This document shows positions 7,835-16,609 of a stretch of DNA of 64,000 nucleotides, piece by piece. The stretch comes from Candidatus Contendibacter sp. Lineage in GTDB: Bacteria; Pseudomonadota; Gammaproteobacteria; Competibacterales; Competibacteraceae. A model generated the notes under the pieces. The model was not told the origin of the DNA and did not search any database. It worked only from the letters and a program-made list of their open reading frames with translations. Numbering within the stretch: position 1 is the first letter of the stretch; every line of letters begins with the position of its first letter. The DNA lies in the NCBI GenBank assembly GCA_029624765.1, contig JARSSO010000045.1, forward strand, positions 62,001-126,000. The letters run 5' to 3'. The position numbers and the translations under genes were made by a program.

Positions 7835-9259
7835 ATGAGCGACATGAACGCGACAAACGAACGGGGGCAGGCAAATTTATCCCGACGCAGGTTCCTCAAA
7901 ACGGGCGGGCTGGCGCTGGGTGGCGCCTCCTTGCTGGGTGGGACGTCTCCTTGGCTCCGCACCGGCGCCTGGGCGGGCGAAAGCGGCGGTTTGGAGAAAA
8001 CCAAATTGACTCTGGGCTTTATTCCGCTCACTGACTGCGCGCCGCTGGTGGTGGCTTTCGAGAAGGGTTATTTCAAGAAATACGGTCTGGAGGTGACGCT
8101 TTCCAAGGAAGCGTCCTGGGCCAACATTCGCGACAAGGTCGCCATCGGCGAACTGGACGGGGCGCACATGCTGGCGGGAATGCCTATCGCCGCCAGCCTC
8201 GGCGTCGGGGCCTTGCCCAAGGCCACCATTACCGCCTTCTCGCTGGACCTCAACGGCAATGCCGTCACCGTTTCCAACGAATTGTATGAGCGGATGGCAA
8301 AAGCCGACCCCGAGGCGATGAAGGAACGTCCGCTCACCGCCCGCGCCTTGAAAAAGGTCATCGACGCCGACAAGGCCGCCAGCAAGGAACCGATGACCTT
8401 CGCGGTGGTGTTCCCGGTCTCCACCCACAACTATCAATTGCGCTATTGGCTGGGGGCGGCGGGCATCAACCCGGATCAGGACTTGCGGTTGATCGTGATT
8501 CCGCCACCACAGATGGTCGCCAACCTCAAGGCCGGCAACATCGCCGGCTATTGCGTGGGCGAGCCGTGGAACGAGCGGGCGGTGGAAACCGGCATCGGCC
8601 GGGTGCTGATCACCAGTTACGAATTGTGGAACAACAATCCCGAAAAAGTGTTCGGCGTCAACCTGGAATGGCACGAGAAGCATTCGCGCACCCACCAGGC
8701 GCTGCTCATGGCCCTATTGGAAGCGACGCAATGGATGGATCAGCCGGATAACCGCATGGAAGTGGTCAAGCTGATTGCGCAAAAGTCCTACGTCAACGCG
8801 CCCGAGGATACGGTGAAGATGTCGATGACCGGCACCTTCAAGTACGCCCAGAATGAGGAACCACGCCCGCTGCCGGATTTCAACGTCTTTTATCGCTACG
8901 CCGCCAACTTCCCCTGGCAGTCGCACGCCGCCTGGTTCATCGGCCAGATGTACCGATGGGGGCAGTTGGAACAACCGGCCAACATTCTTCAGGCCGCCGC
9001 TTCGGTCTACCGCCCCGATCTGTACCGGCAGGCGGCCAAGGCGCTGAATCTGCCCTATCCCACCATCGACGTGAAGCTGGAAGGTGGTCGCGACGCCCCT
9101 TGGACGCTGACCGAAGCCACCAGCCCGATTACGATGGGGCCGGATCGGTTCTTCGACGGCGGCCGGTTCGATCCCAAGAAATCGGGCGAATACGTCGCTG
9201 GCTTTGCGGTGAAGAACCTGAAGGTCGCGCCGGAAGCCCTGTTCAAGGCCAATGCCTGA
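7835..9259 (+). CDS. nrtA: Nitrate ABC transporter substrate-binding protein
   Basis: 474-residue CmpA/NrtA family protein. A Tat signal (SRRRFLKTGGLALGG at residues about 16-30) shows export, which argues against it being the cytoplasmic sensor NasS, a paralogue of similar fold. The mature part begins near LEKTKLTLGFIPLTDCAPLVVA. The frame is open upstream to 7745 but that would place the start within the leader hairpins; ATG 7835 puts the Tat motif close to the N-terminus. It is the first gene of a transport and reduction operon. Confidence 0.92.
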   Translation: MSDMNATNERGQANLSRRRFLKTGGLALGGASLLGGTSPWLRTGAWAGESGGLEKTKLTLGFIPLTDCAPLVVAFEKGYFKKYGLEVTLSKEASWANIRDKVAIGELDGAHMLAGMPIAASLGVGALPKATITAFSLDLNGNAVTVSNELYERMAKADPEAMKERPLTARALKKVIDADKAASKEPMTFAVVFPVSTHNYQLRYWLGAAGINPDQDLRLIVIPPPQMVANLKAGNIAGYCVGEPWNERAVETGIGRVLITSYELWNNNPEKVFGVNLEWHEKHSRTHQALLMALLEATQWMDQPDNRMEVVKLIAQKSYVNAPEDTVKMSMTGTFKYAQNEEPRPLPDFNVFYRYAANFPWQSHAAWFIGQMYRWGQLEQPANILQAAASVYRPDLYRQAAKALNLPYPTIDVKLEGGRDAPWTLTEATSPITMGPDRFFDGGRFDPKKSGEYVAGFAVKNLKVAPEALFKANA

Positions 9260-9277
9260 ATGGGGAAGGAAACCGAG

Positions 9278-10216
9278 ATGAGCAACAACGTCATTGCCCT
9301 GTCCATCACGCCGCCGGCTGTTGCCGAAATTGCGCCAGTCGTTGAAGTTCGCCAGCCCGTTCGGGAAGCGGCCAACGTCGAGCGACAGCCGCCCGCATCC
9401 CCAGCCTACAGTTTTCCGCCGGTGTCGAAAGCGAGACTTCGCGCCGTCGCGATCACTCGCGCCGTCATCCTGCCGGGGGCGGTTTTCCTGCTGGTGCTGG
9501 GAGTTTGGATGCTGGTTAACGCCAAAATCACCAGCGACATTCCGACGCCCGCCGCAACCTGGGCGCGGGCGGTGGAAATTTTCGGCCAACCGTTCTACAT
9601 CGCCGGTCCCAACGACATGGGCATCGGCTGGCAGGTGTTGTATTCGCTGGGCCGGGTCATGGCCGGCTTCGCCCTGGCGGTGGCGGTGGGGATTCCGGTC
9701 GGCTTTCTGATGGGCGCCAGCCGCGACGTGCACCAAGCCTGCTATCCGCTGGTGCAAATCCTCCGCCCGGTCAGCCCGCTGGCCTGGCTGCCGATCGGCC
9801 TGCTGGTGTTTCAGGCCAAGGACCCGTCGGCGATCTTCGTGATCTTTATCACCAGCATCTGGCCGGTGATCGTCAACACCGCCGCTGGAGTGCAGGCGAT
9901 TCCGCAGGATTACCTCAACGTGGCGCGGGTGCTGCGCCTCGGCAAGCTGGAAGTGACCCGCCGCATCCTGATTCCCGCCACGTTGCCGCATATTCTGACC
10001 GGAATGCGGTTGTCGCTGAGCGTGGCCTGGATGGTGATCGTGGCGGCGGAGATGCTGACCGGCGGCGTCGGCATCGGCTTCTACGTCTGGGACGAGTGGA
10101 ACAACCTCAACGTCGCCTCGATCATCGTCGCCATCGGCCTCATCGGGCTGGTCGGCATCGTGCTGGAAAGTCTGATGAATCTGGCGCAGCGTTACTTCGA
10201 CTACAACCGCCGTTGA
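9278..10216 (+). CDS. nrtB: Nitrate ABC transporter permease
   Basis: About 312 residues, binding-protein-dependent permease of the NrtB/SsuC type. A hydrophilic N-terminal tail of about 60 residues precedes the first membrane helix; the inner-membrane coupling loop appears near IPQDYLNVARVLRLGKLE. ATG 9278 is preferred because GAAGGA lies about eight bases upstream; an ATG at 9260 directly abuts the nrtA stop and is possible. It works with nrtA and the ATPase that follows. Confidence 0.92.
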   Translation: MSNNVIALSITPPAVAEIAPVVEVRQPVREAANVERQPPASPAYSFPPVSKARLRAVAITRAVILPGAVFLLVLGVWMLVNAKITSDIPTPAATWARAVEIFGQPFYIAGPNDMGIGWQVLYSLGRVMAGFALAVAVGIPVGFLMGASRDVHQACYPLVQILRPVSPLAWLPIGLLVFQAKDPSAIFVIFITSIWPVIVNTAAGVQAIPQDYLNVARVLRLGKLEVTRRILIPATLPHILTGMRLSLSVAWMVIVAAEMLTGGVGIGFYVWDEWNNLNVASIIVAIGLIGLVGIVLESLMNLAQRYFDYNRR

Positions 10217-10229
10217 GGGAGAAATCGCC

Positions 10230-11021
10230 GTGAGCTACCTGAACATTTCCAATGTGGACGTGGCATTTCCGACCGCCAACGGCGCTTACATCGCCTTGCG
10301 CGAGGTGCATCTCGAAATCGAACAGGGCGAGTTCATCGCCATCATCGGGCATTCCGGCTGCGGCAAGTCCACGGTGCTGAACGTGGTCGCCGGCCTGCTC
10401 GAAGCCACGCGCGGCGGCGTGTTGCTGGAAAACAAGGAGGTGAACAGCCCCGGCCCGGATCGCGCCGTGGTGTTCCAGAACCACTCGCTGCTGCCGTGGC
10501 TGACGGTGTACGAGAACGTGCGGATCGCGGTGGACAAGGTATTCGGCAAGAGCAAGTCCAAGGCCGAGCGGCACGATTGGACCCTGCACAACCTCCAACT
10601 GGTGCACATGGAGCATGCGATGGATAAACGACCGGGCGAGATTTCCGGCGGCATGAAGCAACGGGTCGGCATCGCCCGCGCCCTGGCGATGCAGCCCAAG
10701 GTCCTGCTGATGGACGAGCCATTCGGCGCGCTCGACGCGCTGACTCGCGCTCATTTGCAGGAATCGGTGATGGAGATTCAGACCGCGCTCAACAACACCG
10801 TGCTGATGATTACCCACGATGTGGACGAGGCGGTGTTGCTGTCCGACCGCATCGTGATGATGACCAACGGCCCGGCGGCGACGGTGGGGGAAATTTTGCG
10901 AGTGGACCTGCCGCGCCCGCGCAACCGGCTCGAACTGGCGGACGATCCGACCTACAACCACTACCGCGCCGAGGTGCTGCGCTTCCTCTACGAGCGGCAG
11001 CGGCGGCCGGAAGCGGCCTGA
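10230..11021 (+). CDS. nrtD: Nitrate ABC transporter ATP-binding protein
   Basis: 263-residue ABC ATPase starting at GTG. Walker A is GHSGCGKST, the signature is ISGGMKQR, Walker B is VLLMDEPFGALD, and the switch His is in MITHDVDEAV. It lacks the C-terminal NrtA-like regulatory domain of cyanobacterial NrtC, so it is of the NrtD type and presumably acts as a homodimer because no second ATPase is present. Confidence 0.9.
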   Translation: MSYLNISNVDVAFPTANGAYIALREVHLEIEQGEFIAIIGHSGCGKSTVLNVVAGLLEATRGGVLLENKEVNSPGPDRAVVFQNHSLLPWLTVYENVRIAVDKVFGKSKSKAERHDWTLHNLQLVHMEHAMDKRPGEISGGMKQRVGIARALAMQPKVLLMDEPFGALDALTRAHLQESVMEIQTALNNTVLMITHDVDEAVLLSDRIVMMTNGPAATVGEILRVDLPRPRNRLELADDPTYNHYRAEVLRFLYERQRRPEAA

Positions 11022-11046
11022 ACGAGACGGCAACGGAGATTCGACG

Positions 11047-13479
11047 ATGAAAGAACGTTTGGTTCTAGTCGGCAACGGCATGGCGGGGATGCGCACCTTG
11101 GAAGAGTTGCTGGCCATCGCCCCGGATAAATTCGACATCACCGTGTTCGGCGCGGAGCCGCACGGCAACTACAACCGCATCATGCTGTCGCCGGTGCTGG
11201 CCGGCGAAAAATCCATCGACCAGATCATGCTCAACGATCTGGACTGGTACGCGGAAAAGGGCATTCGCTTGCACGCCGGTCAGGAAGTGACGCACATCAA
11301 CCGGGCGCGGCGACAAGTTCACGCCGCCGACGGTACGATTGCGCCTTACGACCGGCTCTTGCTGGCGACCGGTTCCAACCCGTTCATCCTGCCGATTCCG
11401 GGTAACGATCTGGTGGGCGTCATCGGTTTTCGCGACATCCAGGACGTGGAAACCATGCTCGCGGCGGCGCAAACCGGCAAGCACGCGGTCGTCATCGGCG
11501 GCGGCCTGCTCGGATTGGAAGCCGCTAACGGCCTAATGAAGCAGGGAATGCAAGTCACGGTTGTGCATGTGCTCGACACCTTGATGGAGCGCCAGCTCGA
11601 CCCGGTTGCGGCGGACATGCTGCGCGTGAATCTGGAGGAGCGCGGCCTGCGCTTCCTGATGGGTGCCAACACCGCCGCCGTGCTCGGCGAAGAGCGGGTC
11701 CGCGCCGTGCGTTTCAAGGATGGCCTGGAAATTCCGGCCGATTTGGTGGTGATGGCGGTCGGTATCCGGCCCAACATCGAACTGGCAAAACAAGCCGGCA
11801 TTTATTGCGAACGCGGCATCGTCGTCAACGACACGATGCAGAGCTACGACCCGCGCGTCTACGCCGTCGGCGAGTGCGTGCAGCATCGCGGCCAGTGTTA
11901 CGGCCTGGTCGCGCCGCTGTGGGAGCAGGCCAAGGTTTGCGCCAACCATCTCGCGCGCTACGGCATCGGCCGCTATCAAGGATCGGTGACCAGCACCAAG
12001 CTGAAAGTGACCGGCATCGATTTGTTCTCTGCGGGCGATTTCAACGGCGGGTCGGGCTGCGAGGAGATCGTGTTGCGCGATCCGGCGCGCGGCGTCTACA
12101 AGAAGCTGGTGGTCAAGGAAAATCGCGTGCAGGGCGCGGTGCTGTACGGCGATACCGTCGATGGCACGTGGTATTTCCAGTTGTTGCGCGAGGGCACCGA
12201 CATCGGCGCGTTTCGCGAAACCGTCCTGTTCGGCCACGCCCACATGGCGGATTCGGGCCGCGACGGTTTCAGCGTGATGACGATGGCCGACGACGCCGAA
12301 ATCTGCGGCTGCAACGGCGTGTGCAAGGGCGCCATCGTCAAGGCGATTTCCGAGAAAAAGCTGTTTACCGTGGACGAGGTGCGCGCCCACACCAAGGCGT
12401 CGGCTTCCTGCGGTTCCTGCACCGGACTGGTCGAACAAATCCTTGCCGCCACCGTCGGCACCTTCGACAAGACGCCGAAGGAAAAAGCCCTGTGCAAATG
12501 TACCGAGCACAGCCACGACCAGGTTCGCAAGACGATCCGCGAGCAGCATTTGACCAGCTTGCGGGCGGTGTTCGATTTCATGGAGTGGAAAACGCCGGAC
12601 GGTTGCCATTCCTGCCGCCCCGCCGTCAATTACTACCTGATTTCGACTTGGCCGGACGAAGCGCAAGACGATCAGCAATCGCGGTTCGTCAACGAGCGCG
12701 TCCACGCCAACATCCAGAAGGATGGCACGTATTCGGTGGTCCCACGCATGTGGGGTGGCCTGACCAATCCGAAGGAGTTGCGCGCCATCGCCGATGTCGC
12801 CGACAAGTTCAAGATTCCGACGGTGAAGGTGACCGGCGGCCAGCGCATCGACCTGCTCGGCGTCAAGAAGGAAGATTTGCCGAAAGTCTGGGCCGATCTC
12901 AACGCTGCCGGCATGGTGTCCGGCCACGCCTACGGCAAGAGCCTGCGCACCGTGAAAACCTGCGTCGGTTCCGACTGGTGCCGCTTCGGCACGCAAGATT
13001 CCACCGGTCTCGGCGTCAACCTGGAAAAGATGACCTGGGGATCGTGGACGCCGCACAAGTTCAAAATGGCGGTGTCCGGTTGTCCGCGCAATTGCGCCGA
13101 AGCCACCATCAAAGACTTCGGCGTGGTTTGCGTCGAATCCGGTTACGAGATTCACGTCGGCGGCAACGGCGGCATCAAGATTCGCGGTACCGACCTGCTG
13201 TGCAAATGCACGACCGAAGCAGAAGTTAAGGAATATTGCGGCGCGTTCATGCAGCTTTACCGCGAGGAAGGACGCTATCTGGAACGCACCGCGCCGTGGA
13301 TCGAACGCGTCGGCCTGAGCTACGTGAAATCGCGCATCGTCGAAGACGAAGAGAATCGCAAGGCGCTCTACGCTCGCTTTCTCGACTCGCAACAGTACGC
13401 CCAGATCGACCCGTGGGCGGAACGGGCCAGCGGTCGAGTGGATGCGCACGAGTTTCAACCCTTGCGGCAGGTCGGTTGA
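11047..13479 (+). CDS. nirB: NADH-dependent nitrite reductase large subunit
   Basis: 810 residues, cytoplasmic, reducing nitrite to ammonium with NADH. Domains in order: FAD/NAD(P) oxidoreductase (GNGMAGMRTLEE near residue 7; GGGLLGLEAANG for NAD), a BFD-like [2Fe-2S] domain (CGCNGVCKG and SCGSC, residues about 419-463), then the sirohaem/[4Fe-4S] reductase half with CVGSDWC and SGCPRNCAEA. Length is near the family norm. It precedes nirD by 15 bases. Confidence 0.97.
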   Translation: MKERLVLVGNGMAGMRTLEELLAIAPDKFDITVFGAEPHGNYNRIMLSPVLAGEKSIDQIMLNDLDWYAEKGIRLHAGQEVTHINRARRQVHAADGTIAPYDRLLLATGSNPFILPIPGNDLVGVIGFRDIQDVETMLAAAQTGKHAVVIGGGLLGLEAANGLMKQGMQVTVVHVLDTLMERQLDPVAADMLRVNLEERGLRFLMGANTAAVLGEERVRAVRFKDGLEIPADLVVMAVGIRPNIELAKQAGIYCERGIVVNDTMQSYDPRVYAVGECVQHRGQCYGLVAPLWEQAKVCANHLARYGIGRYQGSVTSTKLKVTGIDLFSAGDFNGGSGCEEIVLRDPARGVYKKLVVKENRVQGAVLYGDTVDGTWYFQLLREGTDIGAFRETVLFGHAHMADSGRDGFSVMTMADDAEICGCNGVCKGAIVKAISEKKLFTVDEVRAHTKASASCGSCTGLVEQILAATVGTFDKTPKEKALCKCTEHSHDQVRKTIREQHLTSLRAVFDFMEWKTPDGCHSCRPAVNYYLISTWPDEAQDDQQSRFVNERVHANIQKDGTYSVVPRMWGGLTNPKELRAIADVADKFKIPTVKVTGGQRIDLLGVKKEDLPKVWADLNAAGMVSGHAYGKSLRTVKTCVGSDWCRFGTQDSTGLGVNLEKMTWGSWTPHKFKMAVSGCPRNCAEATIKDFGVVCVESGYEIHVGGNGGIKIRGTDLLCKCTTEAEVKEYCGAFMQLYREEGRYLERTAPWIERVGLSYVKSRIVEDEENRKALYARFLDSQQYAQIDPWAERASGRVDAHEFQPLRQVG

Positions 13480-13494
13480 GGAGCGGAGGCGATC

Positions 13495-13845
13495 ATGTAC
13501 GACTGGCACGAAATCGGCGCGCTCGACGACATTCCCCGCCTGGGTTCGCGGGTCGTGAACACACCGCACGGCGACGTGGCGATCTTTCGCACCGCCGACG
13601 ACCAGGTTTTTGCTCTGCGTGACCGCTGTCCGCACAAGGGCGGTCCACTGTCGCAAGGCATCGTCCACGGTCGCCGCATTACCTGTCCGCTGCACAATTG
13701 GGTGTTGGAATTGGAAAGCGGTCAGGCGGTCGCACCGGACGTGGGTTGCGCTACCCACTATCCGATGCGACTGGAAGGTGGGCGGCTCTGGCTCGGTTTG
13801 AACAACGTGGTCCGGTTGCCAACCGCGTCGCGGGAAGCGGCCTGA
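13495..13845 (+). CDS. nirD: Nitrite reductase small subunit (Rieske-like)
   Basis: 116-residue NirD. Unlike many enterobacterial NirD proteins it keeps a complete Rieske [2Fe-2S] ligand set: RCPHKGGPL (Cys-x-His) and TCPLHNW (Cys-x-x-His), so it may carry a cluster. It sits between nirB and nasA with 15-16 base gaps. Confidence 0.93.
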   Translation: MYDWHEIGALDDIPRLGSRVVNTPHGDVAIFRTADDQVFALRDRCPHKGGPLSQGIVHGRRITCPLHNWVLELESGQAVAPDVGCATHYPMRLEGGRLWLGLNNVVRLPTASREAA

Positions 13846-13861
13846 ACGGGAGAATCCGACG

Positions 13862-16567
13862 ATGCGCGGCGCTGACGAAGCGATTCGCACCACTTGCCCT
13901 TACTGCGGGGTCGGCTGCGGGATCAAAGTCACGGTCGATCCCGATGGCGGCGTTCGAGTGGCGGGTGACGAGCAACATCCCGCCAATTACGGGCGGCTGT
14001 GCTCGAAAGGTGCGGCGCTGGGCGAGACCCTGAGCTTGGAGGATCGCTTGCTGTATCCCGAGATCGCTGGGCGGCGCGTGTCGTGGGACGAGGCACTGGA
14101 CGCCGTCGTCGCCGGTTTTCGCCAAGCGCTGGCGGAACACGGCCCCGAGGCGGTCGCCTTTTACGTTTCCGGGCAATTGCTGACCGAGGATTATTACGTC
14201 GCCAACAAGCTGATGAAGGGCTGCCTCGGCGGCGCCAACATCGACACCAATTCGCGATTGTGCATGGCGTCCTCGGTGGCCGGCCACAAGCGGGCGTTCG
14301 GCTCGGACACCGTGCCCGGCTGTTACGAGGATTTGGAGGAGGCCGATCTGGTGGTGCTGGTCGGCTCCAATCTGGCCTGGTGCCATCCGGTATTGTACCA
14401 GCGCATCCTCGCCGCGCGGGAACGGCGTGCGGGCCAACCGAAGCTGGTGGTGATCGACCCGCGCCGCACCGCCACCTGCGATGCCGCCGAAACCCATTTG
14501 CCGCTCAAGCCCGGTTCCGACACCGCGCTGTTCAACGGCCTGCTGGTGCATCTCTATCAGCAGGATCGCTTGGACCCGGAGTTTCTGGAGCGGCATGTCG
14601 CGGGTTTCTGGCCGGCCTATCGGGCGGCGAAGGAGGTCGCGCCCAACGTTCCCACCGTTGCGACCCGGACCGGCTTGCCGACAAGCGATGTGGCCGAGTT
14701 TTACGGCTTATGGGGCCGTACCCGCAAGGTGGTGACGGTGTACTCGCAGGGCGTGAATCAGTCCGCCCACGGCAGCGACAAGGTCAACGCCATCATCAAC
14801 TGCCATCTGGCAACCGGGCGCATCGGCCAGCCGGGTATGGGGCCGTTCTCCGTGACCGGCCAACCAAACGCGATGGGCGGACGCGAGGTCGGCGGCTTGG
14901 CCAATCAACTGGCTGCGCACATGGATTTCGCGCCGGAGCATATCGAGCGGCTGCGGCGATTCTGGCAAACGCCCGCCATCGCCGAGCAGCCCGGTTTGAA
15001 AGCGGTCGAATTATTTCAAGCGGTCGCCGATGGCAAGATTAGAGCCATCTGGATCATGGGCACCAATCCGGTGGTCAGTCTGCCCGACGCCGACGCCGCC
15101 CGCGCGACGTTGCAACGCTGTCCGTTGGTGGTCGTCTCCGACGCCGTGGCCGATACCGACACCGTGCGGTTGGCCCACATCAAGTTACCGGCGCTGACCT
15201 GGGGCGAAAAAGACGGCACGGTGACCAATTCCGAGCGGCGGATTTCCCGTCAGCGGACCTTCCTGCCGCCGCCGGGCGAAGCGAAACCGGACTGGTGGGC
15301 GATGACCCAAGTCGCCCGACGACTGGGATTCGGCGCGCTGTTCCCCTTTGAGTCGCCTGCGGCCATTTTCCGCGAACACGCCGCGCTGTCGGGGTTCGAG
15401 AATAGTGCCTATCTCCCTCGCCCTCTGGAAGAGGGCCGGGGTGAGGGAAACAGCCGCCGCACCTTTGATATTGCCGCGCTCGCCGATCTCGCCGACACCG
15501 ACTACGACGCTCTTCAGCCCATGCAATGGCCGATGCCGCACGGCGCGACGGTAGATGCGGCGCGGCTGTTCGGCGCGGGCGGCTTTTTCACCGCCGACGG
15601 CAAGGCCCGCTGCATCGCGGTCGGCGAACGTGCGCCGGCGCACGCGGTGGACGACAGCTTTCCGTTGGTTCTCAACAGCGGTCGGATTCGTGATCAGTGG
15701 CATACCATGACTCGCACCGGCAAGACCGCCCGATTGACCGGCCATATCCCCGAGCCTTACGTCGAGATTCACCCGGTGGACGCGCTGGCCTCTGGCGTCA
15801 GCGAAAACATGCTGGCGCGGGTGCATAGCCGTTGGGGTGAGGTCATCGTTCGGGTCCGCACCAACCCGGAACAACAACCCGGCAGCGTCTTCACGCCGAT
15901 GCACTGGGGTTCACCCTTGGCGCCGCGCGGACGGGTCAACGCGGTGGTCAACCCCGTGGTGGACCCCTTGTCCGGCCAGCCTGAATCCAAGCATACCCCG
16001 GTGCGAGTCCAGGCGTACCGTCCCCGTTGGCACGGATTTTTGCTATCTCGCGCGACCATCGATCCGCCAACGGTCGAGTACCGAGTCAGCGTGCGCGACC
16101 GGGAATGCTGGCGCTACGAGCTGGCGGGGGAAACGGCGGCTGAGGACTGGCCGGCGAGGGCGCGCGGTCTGTTGGGCGATCAGCCGGGCTGGGAATGGCT
16201 GGAGTTCGCCGATGTCTGCACGGGTCGCTACCGGGGCGCGGTGCTGGTGGGGGGACGCCTGGAAGCTTGTCTATTCGTGGCGCCGACCCACGAACTGCCG
16301 CCGCGCGGCTGGTTGGCCGGACTGTTCGCCGCCCCGGAACTCGGTTCCGCCGAGCGCGCCAGCTTGCTGGCCGGGCGGCCGGGCGGTGGGCAGCGCGACG
16401 GCGGACGGATCGTCTGCGCCTGCTTCGGGGTGGGGCTCAACACCTTGACTGCCGCCATTCGCGAACGGGGATTGGCGACGCCGGAGGCCATCGGCGCGAC
16501 GCTCAAAGCCGGAACCAATTGCGGTTCCTGCGTGCCGGAGCTACGACAACTGATCGCGCAAGGCTAG
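13862..16567 (+). CDS. nasA: Assimilatory nitrate reductase catalytic subunit
   Basis: 901-residue molybdopterin oxidoreductase reducing nitrate to nitrite. The N-terminus has the [4Fe-4S] motif TTCPYCGVGCG with the fourth ligand in GRLCSKG, followed by the Mo-bis-MGD domains and the MopB dinucleotide-binding domain (WHTMTRTGKTARLTGH). The C-terminal 50 residues form a BFD-like [2Fe-2S] domain (CACFGVG and NCGSC). Residues about 518-530 are encoded by a palindromic intergenic-type repeat inserted in frame. It ends the nrt-nir-nas operon. Confidence 0.95.
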   Translation: MRGADEAIRTTCPYCGVGCGIKVTVDPDGGVRVAGDEQHPANYGRLCSKGAALGETLSLEDRLLYPEIAGRRVSWDEALDAVVAGFRQALAEHGPEAVAFYVSGQLLTEDYYVANKLMKGCLGGANIDTNSRLCMASSVAGHKRAFGSDTVPGCYEDLEEADLVVLVGSNLAWCHPVLYQRILAARERRAGQPKLVVIDPRRTATCDAAETHLPLKPGSDTALFNGLLVHLYQQDRLDPEFLERHVAGFWPAYRAAKEVAPNVPTVATRTGLPTSDVAEFYGLWGRTRKVVTVYSQGVNQSAHGSDKVNAIINCHLATGRIGQPGMGPFSVTGQPNAMGGREVGGLANQLAAHMDFAPEHIERLRRFWQTPAIAEQPGLKAVELFQAVADGKIRAIWIMGTNPVVSLPDADAARATLQRCPLVVVSDAVADTDTVRLAHIKLPALTWGEKDGTVTNSERRISRQRTFLPPPGEAKPDWWAMTQVARRLGFGALFPFESPAAIFREHAALSGFENSAYLPRPLEEGRGEGNSRRTFDIAALADLADTDYDALQPMQWPMPHGATVDAARLFGAGGFFTADGKARCIAVGERAPAHAVDDSFPLVLNSGRIRDQWHTMTRTGKTARLTGHIPEPYVEIHPVDALASGVSENMLARVHSRWGEVIVRVRTNPEQQPGSVFTPMHWGSPLAPRGRVNAVVNPVVDPLSGQPESKHTPVRVQAYRPRWHGFLLSRATIDPPTVEYRVSVRDRECWRYELAGETAAEDWPARARGLLGDQPGWEWLEFADVCTGRYRGAVLVGGRLEACLFVAPTHELPPRGWLAGLFAAPELGSAERASLLAGRPGGGQRDGGRIVCACFGVGLNTLTAAIRERGLATPEAIGATLKAGTNCGSCVPELRQLIAQG
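15413..15449 (+). repeat. REP-like palindromic element inside nasA
   Basis: The segment beginning CTCCCTCGCCCTCTGG and continuing AAGAGGGCCGGGGTGAGGG is a partial inverted repeat of the kind normally scattered between genes in many proteobacteria. Here it lies within nasA and stays in frame, encoding LPRPLEEGRGEG, in the variable region between the two halves of the enzyme. Recognition is from general familiarity with this repeat type. Confidence 0.65.
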
Positions 16568-16609
16568 AATCGTCGCTCCTGAACCCCAACCCAAGGAGCG
16601 AGAGTCGCG

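Noticed and set aside
11533..13893. Very long open frames antisense to nirB, and similarly opposite mutL (48245-50644), hoxF (21940-23763), hoxH (19204-21195) and the AAA+ gene (34738-36366)
   Set aside because: Translations are low-complexity, rich in Arg, Gly, Gln and His, with no family motif; they are mirror effects of GC-rich codon use in well-supported genes.
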